NCBI GenBank assembly: GCA_029582165.1 | Contig: CM055870.1 | Span: forward strand, 16,288,832-16,352,831 | From: Portulaca oleracea | Lineage: Eukaryota; Streptophyta; Magnoliopsida; Caryophyllales; Portulacaceae | Reading direction: 5' to 3' | Length of the DNA stretch: 64,000 bases | Shown here: piece by piece, positions 12,301 through 27,010 of the stretch | Layout of the letters: each line of letters starts with the position of its first letter | Numbering within the stretch: the first letter of the stretch is position 1 | The notes under the pieces: model-generated | Seen by the model: the letters and a program-made list of their open reading frames with translations, nothing else | Database searches by the model: none | Told to the model about the DNA's origin: nothing | Position numbers and translations under genes: made by a program

Positions 12301-13105
12301 TGTGAATGCACCTGAGCTACTTGCTTGTTTGTTTAATATGTTGATTGGAATCTAGCATAATTAAGCCAAGTTGGTTCTATCAACAAAATTAGAACACAGT
12401 TGTCCACTTTCTAAGACTAGACTTGTTAGGCTAGATTGTTATAATTAATTTGGCCGCTATACTTATAACCCCAAAAGAAAACATGTCATCCAAACAATTG
12501 TCATACACGTCCACTTACGACTGCATTCTTTGCGGGGACTGTGGGAGGTTTTCCTTTTCTATGTGTTTGTGTTGCCAATGTGTCAGTCTGTCATTGTGAC
12601 ATGGTGAAGGAAGAATGTCATCTTGTGGACGATCTAGCACGAGCCTTCAAGCACTATCAAACTTTGACAAACAAGGTTTGCTTTTTTATTTATTAATTTT
12701 AATAATGGGGAGGTCACAAGAATGATGTACTTGTTTTGTTATATGTTATTTTATCTCATTTCATCCACCTTCATACTTTATTGCATCTAATTTCCTCCAC
12801 GTCCAATCTACTATACAAAAGATTAGGGATAAATCCAACAAAAGCCAATAGAGAGGAACAACCTCTGAGAAAAGCCTCAAACTTTTATTAACAATAGAAG
12901 TATAGAACCTCACTTTTCTGCAACAAAATTTGACAATTAAGTTTAACCATACAACTTTGTGTAGCTAAGAAAACTCATATACAAGAGGAAGAAGAACCCA
13001 AGTCCTTGCACAAGAGAAGTTTCAAGAACTCGGCTTGCACACAATTTTATTATCCTTCCAGTGCTCATATTTCAGAAACAAAAGGACACAGCCAACTCAA
13101 ACACC
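12301..13105. other. Intergenic region downstream of ADH
   Basis: No convincing coding region is seen. The part next to 13105 is the presumed 3' untranslated region and polyadenylation zone of the minus-strand ADH gene. Confidence 0.5.
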
Positions 13106-16340
<3,235 letters not shown>

Positions 16341-16480
16341 CTTCAGAAAGTTTTTCCTTAAACTCGCAGAAATCAAATGCTTTAGTGTTTACAAAATGAA
16401 AAGTTGTATTTTCTCTCAGAAATAGACGTGTATTGAATATTTGGACAATTTTCGGTGATGGGTTGGGAACCGAATTAGTG

Positions 16481-16490
16481 GGTATTTATA
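16481..16490 (-). promoter_or_regulatory. TATA box of the ADH gene
   Basis: On the minus strand the sequence is TATAAATACC, about 140 bp upstream of the ATG, a normal distance for a leader of roughly 100 bases. Around 16500-16515 and 16750-16770 the plus strand has TGGTTT motifs. These resemble the GT half of the anaerobic response element known from ADH1 promoters; that link is only suggestive. Confidence 0.65.
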
Positions 16491-16904
16491 CAGGAAACAA
16501 ACAAGGTTTGGTTTCTGAGTTTTCGGGTGGTTACTATATAAAATTGGGTTCGAGTCTATTCTATGTGTGCCCACCAGCAGAAGGCACGTATGATGAAGGC
16601 GACACGCTGTAGTTCGTCGTCAAGTAGAAGAATAAAATAAAGGGCAGGGGGTTGTTTTTAGTCAAGTAATTGACATTTACGAAGATAATAAAACCAGTGG
16701 CTCCTTTTAATTAAAACGGAAAGTGGAAACCATTTCTGGGTTTTTGTTACAGTCTGTCCTGGTTTTGGTTTGATGTGTGCTGATTGGTTTACTGGGGACG
16801 AATTATGACTTGTTTAGACTGTATTCTTGCCCAACTTGATGTATTAATATGTCAAGAATCAAAATCGGATTTGATCACCCTTTGCTGGTGGTATTCTCCA
16901 TTTA

Positions 16905-17122
16905 GGCCCATGCGGTATTTTGCGGAATTGTCTAGTGAGGTGTGGTGGAATTGTGACGGATACAATGAAATTGTGGTGGGTTATTGGTATGTTGGGTAGG
17001 TGAGGAGAGATGATGTAAAGGGTAGAGGAGAAAAGTGAGGAGAGAGAAAAGTAATGATTTGCGGTAAAATGTGGCGAGTTGAGACAAATTGTAATAGGCT
17101 GTGGCACCGCAGTTTACTAACC
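16905..17122. mobile_element. Decayed Harbinger/Tourist-like MITE copy
   Basis: This segment is the reverse-orientation relative of the MITEs at 34924-35173 and 45029-45290. It shares TTTTGCGG, GTGGTGGAATTGTG, the GAGGAGAGAGAAAAGTAATG stretch and CCGCAGTTT. The left end keeps GGCCCATG; the right terminal repeat is lost. It lies upstream of the ADH promoter. Confidence 0.6.
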
Positions 17123-17398
17123 CTAAGTACAAAATTAGTTATTAGAATTAGAGCAAGTTTGACTTGGTATGAGGTGAAGTACCAACTTGTGTACCTCAGA
17201 ATATCAAGGCAAACGAACAGACAATAACATTTTTTTAATTACTTGGTGAAACCCAAAAATAAATGTAATTGTTCAGCTGTTGGAATTGAAACTTTAGTTG
17301 AGTCATTATATTTTGAAATAGTAGAATTGGATTAGAGATAGTAATGCATTATCAAAATTGTAAAACATATATTATAACAATAAATATTTTTTATATAC

Positions 17399-17614
17399 CT
17401 GTCCGTCTAATTCATGGGTAAAAAATAGTTGGGTAAAAGTTAAATTTTGGTAACTTTTGCTAATTTTTGGTAAATTTTGGTAACTTTTGTCAAATTTACA
17501 TCATATTAAAAATAATTTTTTTTAGTTTGGTATTTTGTGGTAAGTTTTGGTAAATTTTGACAAAAACTGGTAAAATTTGGTAGATTAGAGTTACCCATAA
17601 ATTTGACAGGCCAA
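17399..17614. repeat. Possible small inverted-repeat element rich in TTTTGGTAA
   Basis: The left edge reads CCTGTCCGTCTAATTCATGGG and the right edge is close to its reverse complement (CCCATAAATTTGACAGG). The inside repeats TTTTGGTAA several times. No convincing target duplication was found, so this is only a candidate MITE. Confidence 0.4.
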
Positions 17615-17792
17615 ACAAATTTGTTAATTTATATTCTGGTATATAACTTTGATCCAAAAATTATAATTGCATGATAAATTCGATATGCTAATAATTTGCA
17701 AACTAGTTATCAAATTCAAATAAGATCGAGTATGATATATTGTAGAATCATTTTATGATTTAAATTTGTAAATTTGTCATGTTAAGTTTTGT

Positions 17793-17964
17793 AGGGACGC
17801 ACCTAGCCTTTGGTGTGGAGCTACCAGCGCCTCTCATGGCCTCCATTTCTGCCCTCTATGCTTGGGGCGCAGGTCGCACCTAGTGAGGCGTTGCCTGTAC
17901 CTCTTCTTTTCTCCTTGCCGACTTTGGACTCCAAGGAGGATCCAATGGATCACATACCCAACTA
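17793..17964 (-). repeat. Remnant of the copia 3' LTR
   Basis: About 170 bp parallel the outer part of the 5' LTR (26830-27010), sharing GCGCCTCTC, GTGAGGCG and CTCTTCTTTTCTCCTTGCCG. Its inner edge (ACCCAACTA) corresponds to the LTR start TGTTGGGT on the element strand. The rest of the LTR is missing to the left. Confidence 0.75.
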
Positions 17965-17978
17965 TCTCCACCTTGGAC
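17965..17978 (-). other. Polypurine tract of the copia element
   Basis: On the element strand the sequence before the 3' LTR is CCAAGGTGGAGATAG, the usual copia plus-strand primer. Confidence 0.7.
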
Positions 17979-18014
17979 CATGATCTGGCTCATTGATCCA
18001 TATAGCCACCTCGA

Positions 18015-19045
18015 CTATCGCCATTGAGACGACCCTCTGCAAGGACCCAAGGCATGGTCCCGAAGGGCTCTCACATACTCAGTACTCCAACTAACTCCAA
18101 GCAATGCTTCGAACTTAGCTATAGATAGAGGTTTGGTTAACATGTCTGCAAGGTTCTCATAAGTATGCACCTTCTTCACCACAATCTCACATGCGGCGAT
18201 TGTATATATGATGAAGTGATACCTTACACTGATGTGCTTGGTCTTTGAATGGTAAACGTCATTTTCAGTCAGATGAATAACGCTCTGGCTATCTGAATAA
18301 ACTAAGGGCTCACCGTAGTACACCAAACTCAATAACCAAACCCCTTAACCAAATAGCCTCCTTCACCCCTTTATAGCAGCAATGTACTCATTCTTGGTAG
18401 TAGAAAATGTTGTTATAAACTAGAGTGAAGCCTTCTAGGACACTGCTCCACCACACATAGTGAACACATACCTTGAAATTGAGCGCCTCCAATCAAGATC
18501 TCCACCATAATTAACATCCACATAACCTACAACATCAGACATTGTAACAATGCCTCTATCATATAACATGTCTTTCTCCAAAGTTCCCTTTACATGCCGA
18601 AGGATCCACTTCACTCCTTCCCAATGCTCGTTCCTTGGATTCTACTTATATCTACTCACCACATTGACTGCATGTGACAAGTCAGGTCTAGTGTACACCA
18701 TAACATACATCAAGTTACCAACTGCACTAGCATAGGAACATTACATCTTCCTAATCTCCAAATCAGACTTAGGGCAACACTCACCAGACAACTTGAAATG
18801 AGCAGCTAAAGGGGTTGAGACAGTTTTACAGTCTCGCATGTTGAATCTGTTGAACACCTTCTCAAGATACCTCTTCTGAGACAAGAAAATTTCTCTGCCT
18901 TTCTATCTCTCTATATCTGCATCCCAAGGATCTTCTTTGCTGCACCAAGGTCTTTCATCTTAAACTCTTGGATGAATTGAGATTTCAACTTCCTAATCAG
19001 TGACATGTCCCTGGATGTTATCAACATGTCATCAACATACAACAG

Positions 19046-19088
<43 letters not shown>

Positions 19089-19660
19089 TTCAAATGCCTA
19101 AAGTACACACAGTTGTCATAATGATTCCTAGTGTACCCTTGCCCAATCATAAAGGTGTCAAACTTTTTATACCGCTACCTGGGTGCCTGCTTAAGTCCAT
19201 ACAAGGACTTTCTCAATCTGCACACTTGTTCTTCCTTACCTAGAATAGCAAAACCCTATGGTTGCCTCATGTTGATCTATTCCTCCAACTCACCATGAAG
19301 GAATGCAGTCTTTACATCAACTTGCTCTAACTCCAGAACAAATAGAGCAACATAGGCAAACAATGTGCGAAGTGACATATGCCTCTTGTGAGAATTCCTC
19401 ATTTTAGTCAATTCCCTCTCTCTGGTTAGAACCTCTAACTACCAGTCTGGCTTTCCACCTTGCACTCTTAACATCAGTGATACCTTCTTTCTTCTTGTAC
19501 ACCTATTTTGTTATAAGAGCTCGTCAGCCTTTAGACAACTCCATTTTGGTTCTTTTGCAGACTCTCCATCTCTTCTTGCATAACTCTTATTCAGTTTGAG
19601 GAACTTAGACAAGAGATGGTCTCCCGATAGATAGAAGGCTCAGCACCTTTAGAAGTCTCC
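18015..19660 (-). pseudogene. Copia reverse transcriptase and RNase H
   Basis: The RT frame at 19150-18911 includes NHYDNCVYF and the catalytic box LLLYVDDMLI, followed by LKSQFIQEFKMKDLGAAKKILGM. A (TA)n microsatellite interrupts it just before YVDD. RNase H is at 18332-18015, with YSDSQSVIHL, SKTKHISVRYHF and ADMLTKPL, matching the copia C-terminus. Stops separate the blocks, so it is inactive. Confidence 0.88.
19047..19085. repeat. (TA)n microsatellite inside the copia RT
   Basis: A run of TA dinucleotides lies between the VYF motif and the YVDD box and reads as alternating Tyr and Ile. It probably grew after the element died. Confidence 0.9.
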
Positions 19661-20197
19661 TCTACAACACTTAAAGCATATGCAATCATTGCATTATCTT
19701 CTTATCATATAGAGTTGGTCTCCTGATCTCCCTCCCGGATGATCTCTTGCTATGTTATATTCTTCCTCCATCTAAGGAACATCAGTCTTAGCCTCAGGCT
19801 CAACAACTTGAGCTATCTCAGAAGTAATATCAACAACTTGCTCCTTATTGAAAGTTTCATCAGTAGCTCCACCTTGAGCCTCAACCTGCTCTACCTCGAA
19901 CTCAACTCTCTCAACATCATCCTTCTGATATCTAACACTATCAGAAGTAACAGCAGATTCCACTCCAAATAGCATAGTAGTTTCATTAAAGGTTACGTCT
20001 CTAGACTATATGATTTGCTTTACGTTTGGACACCACATTCTGTATCCTTTATACTCAGACACATAACCTAGAAACATGCATTTATCAGTTCTGGGAGACA
20101 ACTTCCTCTTATTCACATGGGCATACCACATGACAACCCAAAATTCTCAAATTAGAATAATTAACTAGATTACCTATTCATGGCTCCTTTGGAAATT
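19661..20197 (-). pseudogene. Copia integrase C-terminal part and linker
   Basis: On the minus strand, NLVNYSNLRILGC (about 20170-20130) and KLSPRTDKCMFLGYVSEYKGYR (about 20105-20040) match the region after the integrase core of copia elements. An acidic linker follows (19975-19772). The frame continues across the solo LTR insertion: IEFQFPKEP is split at the GGAAC target site. Confidence 0.8.
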
Positions 20198-20202
20198 GGA
20201 AC

Positions 20203-21438
20203 TGTAACACCCCCAGGTTATAATAACTAGATTAAGACTTAAACATAACTTAACCCAATGATTAGCGTAGCTGTTTAAATTAACCCATGCGTATTACCGC
20301 CATTCACCATCGTGAATAAGACTAACAATACAAAACACAAGGAAATGAATAAGAACTTCATTTCACTCACAACTTTAAAAAAAAAAAGATTTCTTCCATA
20401 AGCAACATACATGAAAACACTTATGGTTCAACAAAAGACACCATACAACCATCAATACTACAACGCCCAAAAGAGTTTCCAAACATAATACACAAGAAAA
20501 CCATGAACTCAGACTCCAAAAGTACAATTCACCACAGCTCTGTTTACATACAACTCCAAATTATCTTTGCTCCCCATTAATAACACATAAAGGAGCTACT
20601 ACCTCCAAGGAGATCACCTTTTATGCTTCAAAATGTGCCTTAGCAGATTTTTCCTTGAAAGATTTTCTTTGCGAAGGACCACTAAAAACAAAACATAAAA
20701 ACTTTGCAAATGAGATAAACTCAATACTCATACCCCTATACCGTCGAACAATTAGCAAATCATTTTAGTTCGCGCATTTCAATTCGTTTTGCAAACACTA
20801 AAAACAATAAACAATAAACAATAAACAACAATGAACAACAATAAACATGCTTGCCATATTATTATCTTTAATGGTCCCCTGCTTTGCGATCATCAGTCTA
20901 AGCCTCTGTATGCGCATACCCAGGCCGATCGGGAGATCCGGATGGGTTGACACTAGGTCAGGTATTCATTATGGGAGTGCTCCATGGCACAAATAACAAT
21001 GGGTCGGGGCCATAATTACGTGACAAAAGCAATAAAATTTAGGGAAATTGGAATTTAATAAACCAACCTTTGAGGGTCCTTTGAAATAACGAACCAACCT
21101 TGCAAGCTAATTTACAACGAACCCACCTTAACATGTTAATTTTCTAACGAACCTCCGGCGAGTCCCTAGGCCGGAAAGCTGACGTGGCGGTGTTTTAGCC
21201 AAAAAAAAAAGGAAAATTTTTTTTTGCTGAGTTGGATAAAAAAATCAACTTTTTCTTTTTTTTTTTAAATCCACCTCAATTCTCTTTTTCTTTCTTTCTC
21301 TCTCTCCTCTCTCTCTCTCACAGTCTCTCTCCTCTCTCTCTCTATCACCCCAGCCCCCCTACACCCATCTCCCCGACCCATCACCCCAACCCCAACCCCC
21401 ACCCTCTCACCACCGCCATCCTCACCACCGCCGCCGCC

Positions 21439-21472
<34 letters not shown>

Positions 21473-24400
21473 CCATCACCATCACCGTCACCATGATCAA
21501 CCTCCACCTCCACCTCCACCACCATCATCATCATCATCATCACCATCACCATCGTTGTCACCATCATCATCACCATCACCATCACCATCGTCACCATCTG
21601 GTGGCGCGCCGATCGTAGCTCGCGGTGATGATGATGATGGTGATGGTGGTGGTGGTGATGATGATGGAGGATGGTGGTGGTGGTGGTGGTGGTGGTGGTG
21701 GTGGTGATGATGATGATGATGGTGATGGTGGTGGCACGGCAGCGATGGTGAGGGTGGCGGTGAGAGGGTTGGGGTGAAGATAGAGAGAGAGGAGAGAGAA
21801 AGAAAGAAAAAGAGAATTGAGGTGGATTTAAAAAAAAAAGAAAAATTTGATTTATTTAATCCAACTCAGCAAAAAAAAATTCCTTTTTTAGGGCTAAAAC
21901 ACCGCCACGTCAGCTTTCCGGCCTGTGGGACTCGCCGGAGGTTCGTTAGAAAGATTAACATGTTAAGGTGAGTTCGTCGTAAATTAGCTTGCAAGGTTGG
22001 TTCGTTATTTCAAAGGACCCTCAAAGGTTGGTTTATTAGATTCCAATTTCCCTAAAATTTATTTACTCTCATTATCATTATAACACTTGCTTAGTAAACT
22101 CAAATAAAAGAGTTTTAGGAAGATATTGGCAATATGCGTACCTTGAACTAGACTGGTTGGCGAACCACTTGTGCTTGAACGGACTTGAACAGGTGGGCGC
22201 AACGACCCCTTGGAGGATTCTTAAAATAAGAACAAAGAAATATTTAAGGAGGGTTCTTAGGAAGAAAAGAGTCCCTAAAATAAATCAATAAACAGAACTT
22301 AACGATTTTGGAAGATTCCGAGAATTTTCATGATATTCGAAGGGTATAACTTTTCCTATATGTCCTGAAAAACCTTGCGAGAGGACTTTTTGTAAAGTTC
22401 GAATTAAGTCCTACAACTTCTAATTAAGATTTCAAGCTCAAACATTTGCTAAAGGGTGGAATTCAAAAGATAAGATAAGTTGTTTTGTCATGTAACATAA
22501 TCGGGAATGACACTTCGGAAAGCTATAACTCAAGCTCTAGATATCGGTTGAGTGCACATGAGTAGTTTATGGAAAGCTTGAATTGCATACTACGACTTTT
22601 ATGTTGACGAAAACCTCATATAAGTCCTAGAAGAGGTCCTAAAAGGGTCAAGAACCAGCCATGGTCAGAATATTTTCTGGGCAAAATTTAATTATATATA
22701 GCTGAAAAGAATGACCATAACTTTCTCCCCCGATGTCCAAAAGATGCACAAAACCCCATTTCGGAAAGCACGCAGAACATACTACAACTTTCATTTAGAA
22801 CTCGTAAGCCTATAAGGTCCATTTAACTTTGAAAATGCCCACAAACCCACTGCCTAGTCAAAAACGTATATAAAGGGAGCCCTTAACTAATTTTGCCATA
22901 ACTTGAGTTATACAAAATGAAATCCAAAAATTCCAAAACGAGTGCGGGCTATTATTGAAAGCTACTATTTTTCATCATGTATTTGGTCATGGTAGTGCCG
23001 GTTGCCTCCGGAAAATTCAGATTATGAAAATTTATTTGAAACCACTAAACTTGAGGCTCGTACTTGCTTTTCCACTTGGTTTAAGACTCTAATACCTATC
23101 TTAAGTGTATCTTTATTTACTAATTCTCTTAACACAGCAGAGCAACTCACTAATTCCCATCATTTTGGGTCACACAAATCATATTCATGACTCTTGTTCT
23201 ACAAACTCATAGGCCGTACATAAAATAGAGTTAAATTCACCATCAAAGTATAAAATTTCGCATCTCTTCCAAATTCCAACCCATCCAAAATACATGCAAC
23301 ACTTGAAAGACCTACTGTTTTGCTGTAGCAACAGACTCTTGTGCTACTAACAACCAACAAAGCACGCAGGACCTTGTGAAACATTTTTGGTGTCAGAAAC
23401 ATATATTGGCAACAATTTTACTTTTTTTGTCCTAAACAATTTTTTTTTCTTGAAAATTAGAGTGGTGTCAATTGGCACCACTCTTATCAACATAGATCCG
23501 CCCCTGTTCTACTTCTACTTATGTGACATGCATATACTCTTGAATCTCATATTACCATTGAATTAAACATGCATCAACAAATTCCATCCATTAAACAAAA
23601 TTCAAAAGTCCCTTCCTTAATTCACATCAACTTCAACCATCTTTACTCACTAATCATCAATAAAACCCTAAAAACACCATATTCCATTGATAATGTCTCA
23701 AAAGAACTAATTACAACAAGAAATTTCATAATCTTTCACCAATCAATACAAGAAAATTTGATTTAAGAACTTAGGGTTTAGATGTTACCTTAGGAGAGAA
23801 GAGGAATTTAGGGAAGGAGAGGGAGAAACAGAGCTGATTTGGCCGGTTAGCCGCCGCCGGAGGCGTCGCTGGCGTCCTGGTGACGGCGGCGGTCGTCGTT
23901 GGCCGGGCGGGGGGACGACAGTAGCCAAGCAGAGGAGGAGGGAGATGCCAAGGGGAGTGAGGAGTGTTGAGAGAGAAATTGTATCTGAATTTGAAATTAA
24001 AATGAGGGAGGAGGTGCCTACTATTTCCTATTTAACAAAGATGGCCCAACTCCTCATTATTAATGGGCAGACCCAGCATAAGGGGAACATACAACAGACC
24101 CAACATTTATTACTTCCTCCATGTTAACCCAATACCAATAATTTGGGTTCCCGAATAAAATTCTACGAAACTAAACCATGGGAAATTTTACGAATAGAAA
24201 ATTTATGAGTACCCAATTCCCCGAAACTAATAAATTTGAGCGAAAATGTTTTAAATAAAAGATCTGAATACTATGGTTTTCTAGGAAGGATCGGTAATAC
24301 TATTAGAGAGACATCAATTAAGAATTACTGTGATGGAGAGTCGGTGGTCGTTACACTGTTCAAGCCCTGCAAAACACACAGTTAAGTGAATTGAAATGCG

Positions 24401-24474
24401 CGACTTTTGTTGATTACTTAATTAATTAACTTAGTTAAACAATATTAGGGTCTAGTTAACACTGAGTTATTACA
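20203..24474. mobile_element. Solo LTR (Tekay/gypsy-like) inserted in the copia integrase
   Basis: The element starts TGTAACACCCCCAGG and ends GAGTTATTACA. It is flanked on both sides by the 5-bp direct repeat GGAAC (20198-20202 and 24475-24479). Only one copy of the end sequences is seen and there is no pol gene, so it is read as a solo LTR. Without the MULE inside it, it is about 3.25 kb, a length known for Tekay-type chromovirus LTRs. A related truncated copy lies at 40436. The interior (22062-24474) has no convincing gene. Confidence 0.8.
21042..22052. mobile_element. Foldback MULE with arms of nearly half its length
   Basis: The outer ends are GGGAAATTGGAAT and its reverse complement. 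A 9-bp direct repeat TAAAATTTA flanks it at 21033-21041 and 22053-22061. The left arm (21042 to about 21600) is mirrored by the right arm (about 21620 to 22052). The mirrored parts include AAGCTGACGTGGCGGTGTTT, poly-A/T, CT-rich and finally CAC/CAT-rich segments. The centre is GGCGCGCCGATCG. The CAC/CAT run reads as a long His stretch on the plus strand and a Met/Val/Asp/Gly stretch on the other; these are repeat by-products, not genes. Confidence 0.88.
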
Positions 24475-25160
24475 GGAACTCAATAGAGAACATGCATTAG
24501 AGAACATGCATCGAGCTTTCCCTAGGAGTTTCCTGTTGATCCTCTCAAATACACCATTATGCTGAGGTTTACCCACCAGTGTTTGATGCCTAGAAACCTC
24601 ATGCTCCTCGTAGAACTCAGTAAACTCAGAATCAACAAACTTCAACCCATAATCTGTCCCGAGCTTATGTATCTTCATGCTTGTCTGATTCTCCAACAAA
24701 GCTTTGAACTACTTGAAGTATGAGAATGTCTCATTCTTATGCCATAGGAAGTAAACTCAGGTCTTCCTCAAGAAATCATCCACGAAAGTCAACATGTAGT
24801 GTTTTCTACCCAAGGATGACACTCTAGCAAGACTCCACAAATTTGAGTGAATGTAGTCAAGAATCCCTACAGTTGTATGCATAACCCCGGGGAAAATGAC
24901 CCACTTCTGTTTCCCATAGACAAACTAGTCACAAAACTCTAGCTTGCCAGTTTATATGCCCCCAAGATAGCCTTAATTTCTTGCTCAATATTGACATTCT
25001 CTTCTCACCCAAGTGACCCAATCTCATATGCCAGTTGTCAGCCTCATTAAGATTAGAAACTGTTGCTACAGTTCTTGTCACTGTAGACTCCTGTAGGATG
25101 TATAGACTACCCTTCCTCATTCCTACCATTAGAACCATGGAACCCATGCTCACTTCCAGG
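24475..25160 (-). pseudogene. Copia integrase (pre-integrase zinc finger and core)
   Basis: The N-terminal part (25153-24929) shows WHMRLGHLGEKRM, the GAG-pre-integrase motif. The core (24699-24490) shows LGTDYGLKF with a catalytic Asp and PQHNGVFERINRKLL with the catalytic Glu. About 35 residues after KARCMFSNA are missing, and a 13-bp duplication (GCATGTTCTCTA) is found there. Frame breaks are present. Confidence 0.88.
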
Positions 25161-25171
25161 ACACCATTTTC

Positions 25172-25750
25172 TCATTTGTACCTACAACCGTTAGCCTCAA
25201 GAGTACCCAAAAAAATCAAATTGCGAGCCATGTTAGGAATATGACTAACCTCTTTCAAGGTTCTGACAACACCATCATGGGCTCTAATCCAGATATTAAC
25301 AATCCCTGCAGTCCTGCAGAGTGTGTCGTTACCCATGACTACAATGCCAGAATCAACAGTCTTGTAGGACTCAAACCAATCCTTATGAAGACACATATGG
25401 CAGGTACAACCAGTATCAAGAACCCAATCATCTCTAGCTATCCTACTCGAGGTAGTAGCCAAGGTGTCATCCATAACAATAAACCCCTCTAGGTCTAACT
25501 CAGACTCAACACAAATTGAGTTACCGGGTTTGGTACAATTATCTTTATTACCCTACGACTGATCTTTTTCTTTCGCCTAGCACTCACTCTATATATGACC
25601 TTTCTTACCACAGTAATTGCACTTCTTGTTTTTGTGAGGATTCCTAGGCTTTGAATGGTCTTTAGACTTCCCTCTAGACTCGTTTCCCTTGCGATCATTG
25701 CCCTTTCCCCTTACATTCAAAGCCTCGCTAGCCTGGTCATCACCCTCATT
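25172..25750 (-). pseudogene. Copia aspartic protease with upstream zinc-knuckle region
   Basis: DDWVLDTGCTCHMCLHKDWF (about 25430) is the active-site DTG motif of copia proteases in the usual context. NLIFLGTLEANGC follows as its end. Upstream, near 25690-25560, a Lys/Arg-rich stretch corresponds to the gag zinc-knuckle region and is broken by stops. Confidence 0.85.
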
Positions 25751-25752
25751 AT

Positions 25753-26367
25753 TTAACTTCTCCTTAGATAGTAAACTATCTTTAACTTCACTAAGATTAA
25801 GGACACCACAATTCCCATATACAACATGATCTCCTTAAATTGTTTGTATGACACAGGTAGGGACAAAATCAAATGTAAAGCCTTATCCTCATTAATGTAT
25901 TTCACATCTATTGATTCTAACTCAGTAATAATAGAATCAAATTCACTAAGATGTGCTTGCATAGAAGTACCTATAGGCATTCGAAGCTAGTAGAGATACT
26001 CCTTCATTCGGTATTTGTTGGCGAGACTCTTCAACATGTACAGCTCTTCCAATTTGGCCCAGTGCTTCCGAGATTCCTCAATATGCATGACCTCTCTCTG
26101 AATGTGTTGTGCCAAACACAGTTGAATTTCGGCCAGAGTCTTATCCTTCAACTTCTTCAACTCTATCGCACTCAAACTGCCTATGATCTCTGCCTGGAGC
26201 TTTATGAAGTTTTAATCGCTCATTGTTGCATCAGTCTTCATGTCGAGATTCTTTATCACATCCCATAACCCATACTGAATCATGATTGCTTTCATCTGTA
26301 GTCTCCAAATCGTGAAACTCCTTGTTCCATCGAATTTTGGAATCTCACACTTCATGATTGAAGCCAT
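25753..26367 (-). pseudogene. Copia gag (UBN2/DUF4219 type)
   Basis: The start is MASIMKCEIPKFDG at 26367, a typical copia gag N-terminus. It is followed by FTIWRLQMKAIMIQYGLWDVI, then, after a frame break, HIEESRKHWAKLEELYMLKSL. Next come MPIGTSMQAHLSEFDSIITELES and ALHLILSLPVSYKQF. These are the standard UBN2 helices. It is split over three frames. Confidence 0.87.
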
Positions 26368-26376
26368 CTTCACCTT

Positions 26377-26388
26377 GCTCTGATACCA
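26377..26388 (-). other. Copia primer-binding site
   Basis: On the element strand the sequence is TGGTATCAGAGC, complementary to the 3' end of initiator tRNA-Met. It lies four bases inside the 5' LTR end. Confidence 0.92.
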
Positions 26389-26392
26389 ATTA

Positions 26393-27010
26393 TGAGGGTT
26401 TTTCCAGATAAAATAACTGTCGAATGCAATTATAGAGGAAGCAAATGAGATGACGGAGATTACGACAAAAATTAACAATGAAAACAAACACTGGATTTAC
26501 ATGGGAACTGGGAAACCGAAGAACTTAGAGAAAAACCACGGACGACGACAGCCAGAAAAAATCCACTATGAGAATAGGAGAAGTGCAAGGTTGATCACAA
26601 TCATAATGTGTAATTCGATCTGCAAAGGAGATTACAATACAATCTCTCAACACTTACTCACCATCTCTCAATAGTCTAGGATAAAAGGGTGGAATAGATC
26701 GATAACTAATAAAAACTCTCACTTGCGACTAAAGGAGAAAATTAGGTTAAAATAATAACCCACATACGAAAGTGGACGACGTGCGCACAAAAAGGGAGGG
26801 AAATGTGGGTTGCGTCAGCCTTACGTGGGTAGCATTTAAGGGGGCGTGCCTAGCTTCTAGTGTAGTGCTACTAGCGCCTCTCGTACCCTCTGTTTATGCT
26901 CTCTCTGCTTAGGGCGTAGGTGACGCCTGGTGAGGCGCTGCCTGCGCCTCTTCTTTTCTCCTTGCCGGCTTTTTATCTCTAGGAGGATCTAATGGGCCAC
27001 AAACCCAACA
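26393..27010 (-). repeat. Copia 5' LTR (618 bp)
   Basis: On the element strand it begins TGTTGGGTTTGTGG and ends AAACCCTCA, so it has TG and CA ends, and it is followed by the primer site. Its outer 170 bp match the remnant 3' LTR. Confidence 0.88.

Larger units (their letters stand above)
17793..27010 (-). mobile_element. Ty1/copia retrotransposon, decayed, with nested insertions
   Basis: Element orientation is minus. The 5' LTR is 26393-27010. The primer site follows at 26377-26388, then gag, protease, integrase, RT and RNase H run down to 18015. The polypurine tract is next to the remaining part of the 3' LTR (17793-17964). Gene order (integrase before RT) defines copia. The 3' LTR has lost about 70% of its length. 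The coding region is interrupted at 20198-24479 by a solo LTR, and every ORF carries stops or frameshifts. Confidence 0.9.

Noticed and set aside
21232..21618. Long His-rich ORF (128 residues) and the opposite-strand Met/Val/Gly/Asp ORF
   Set aside because: Both are translations of CAC/CAT and GTG/ATG repeats in the foldback MULE arms; there is no start context or domain.
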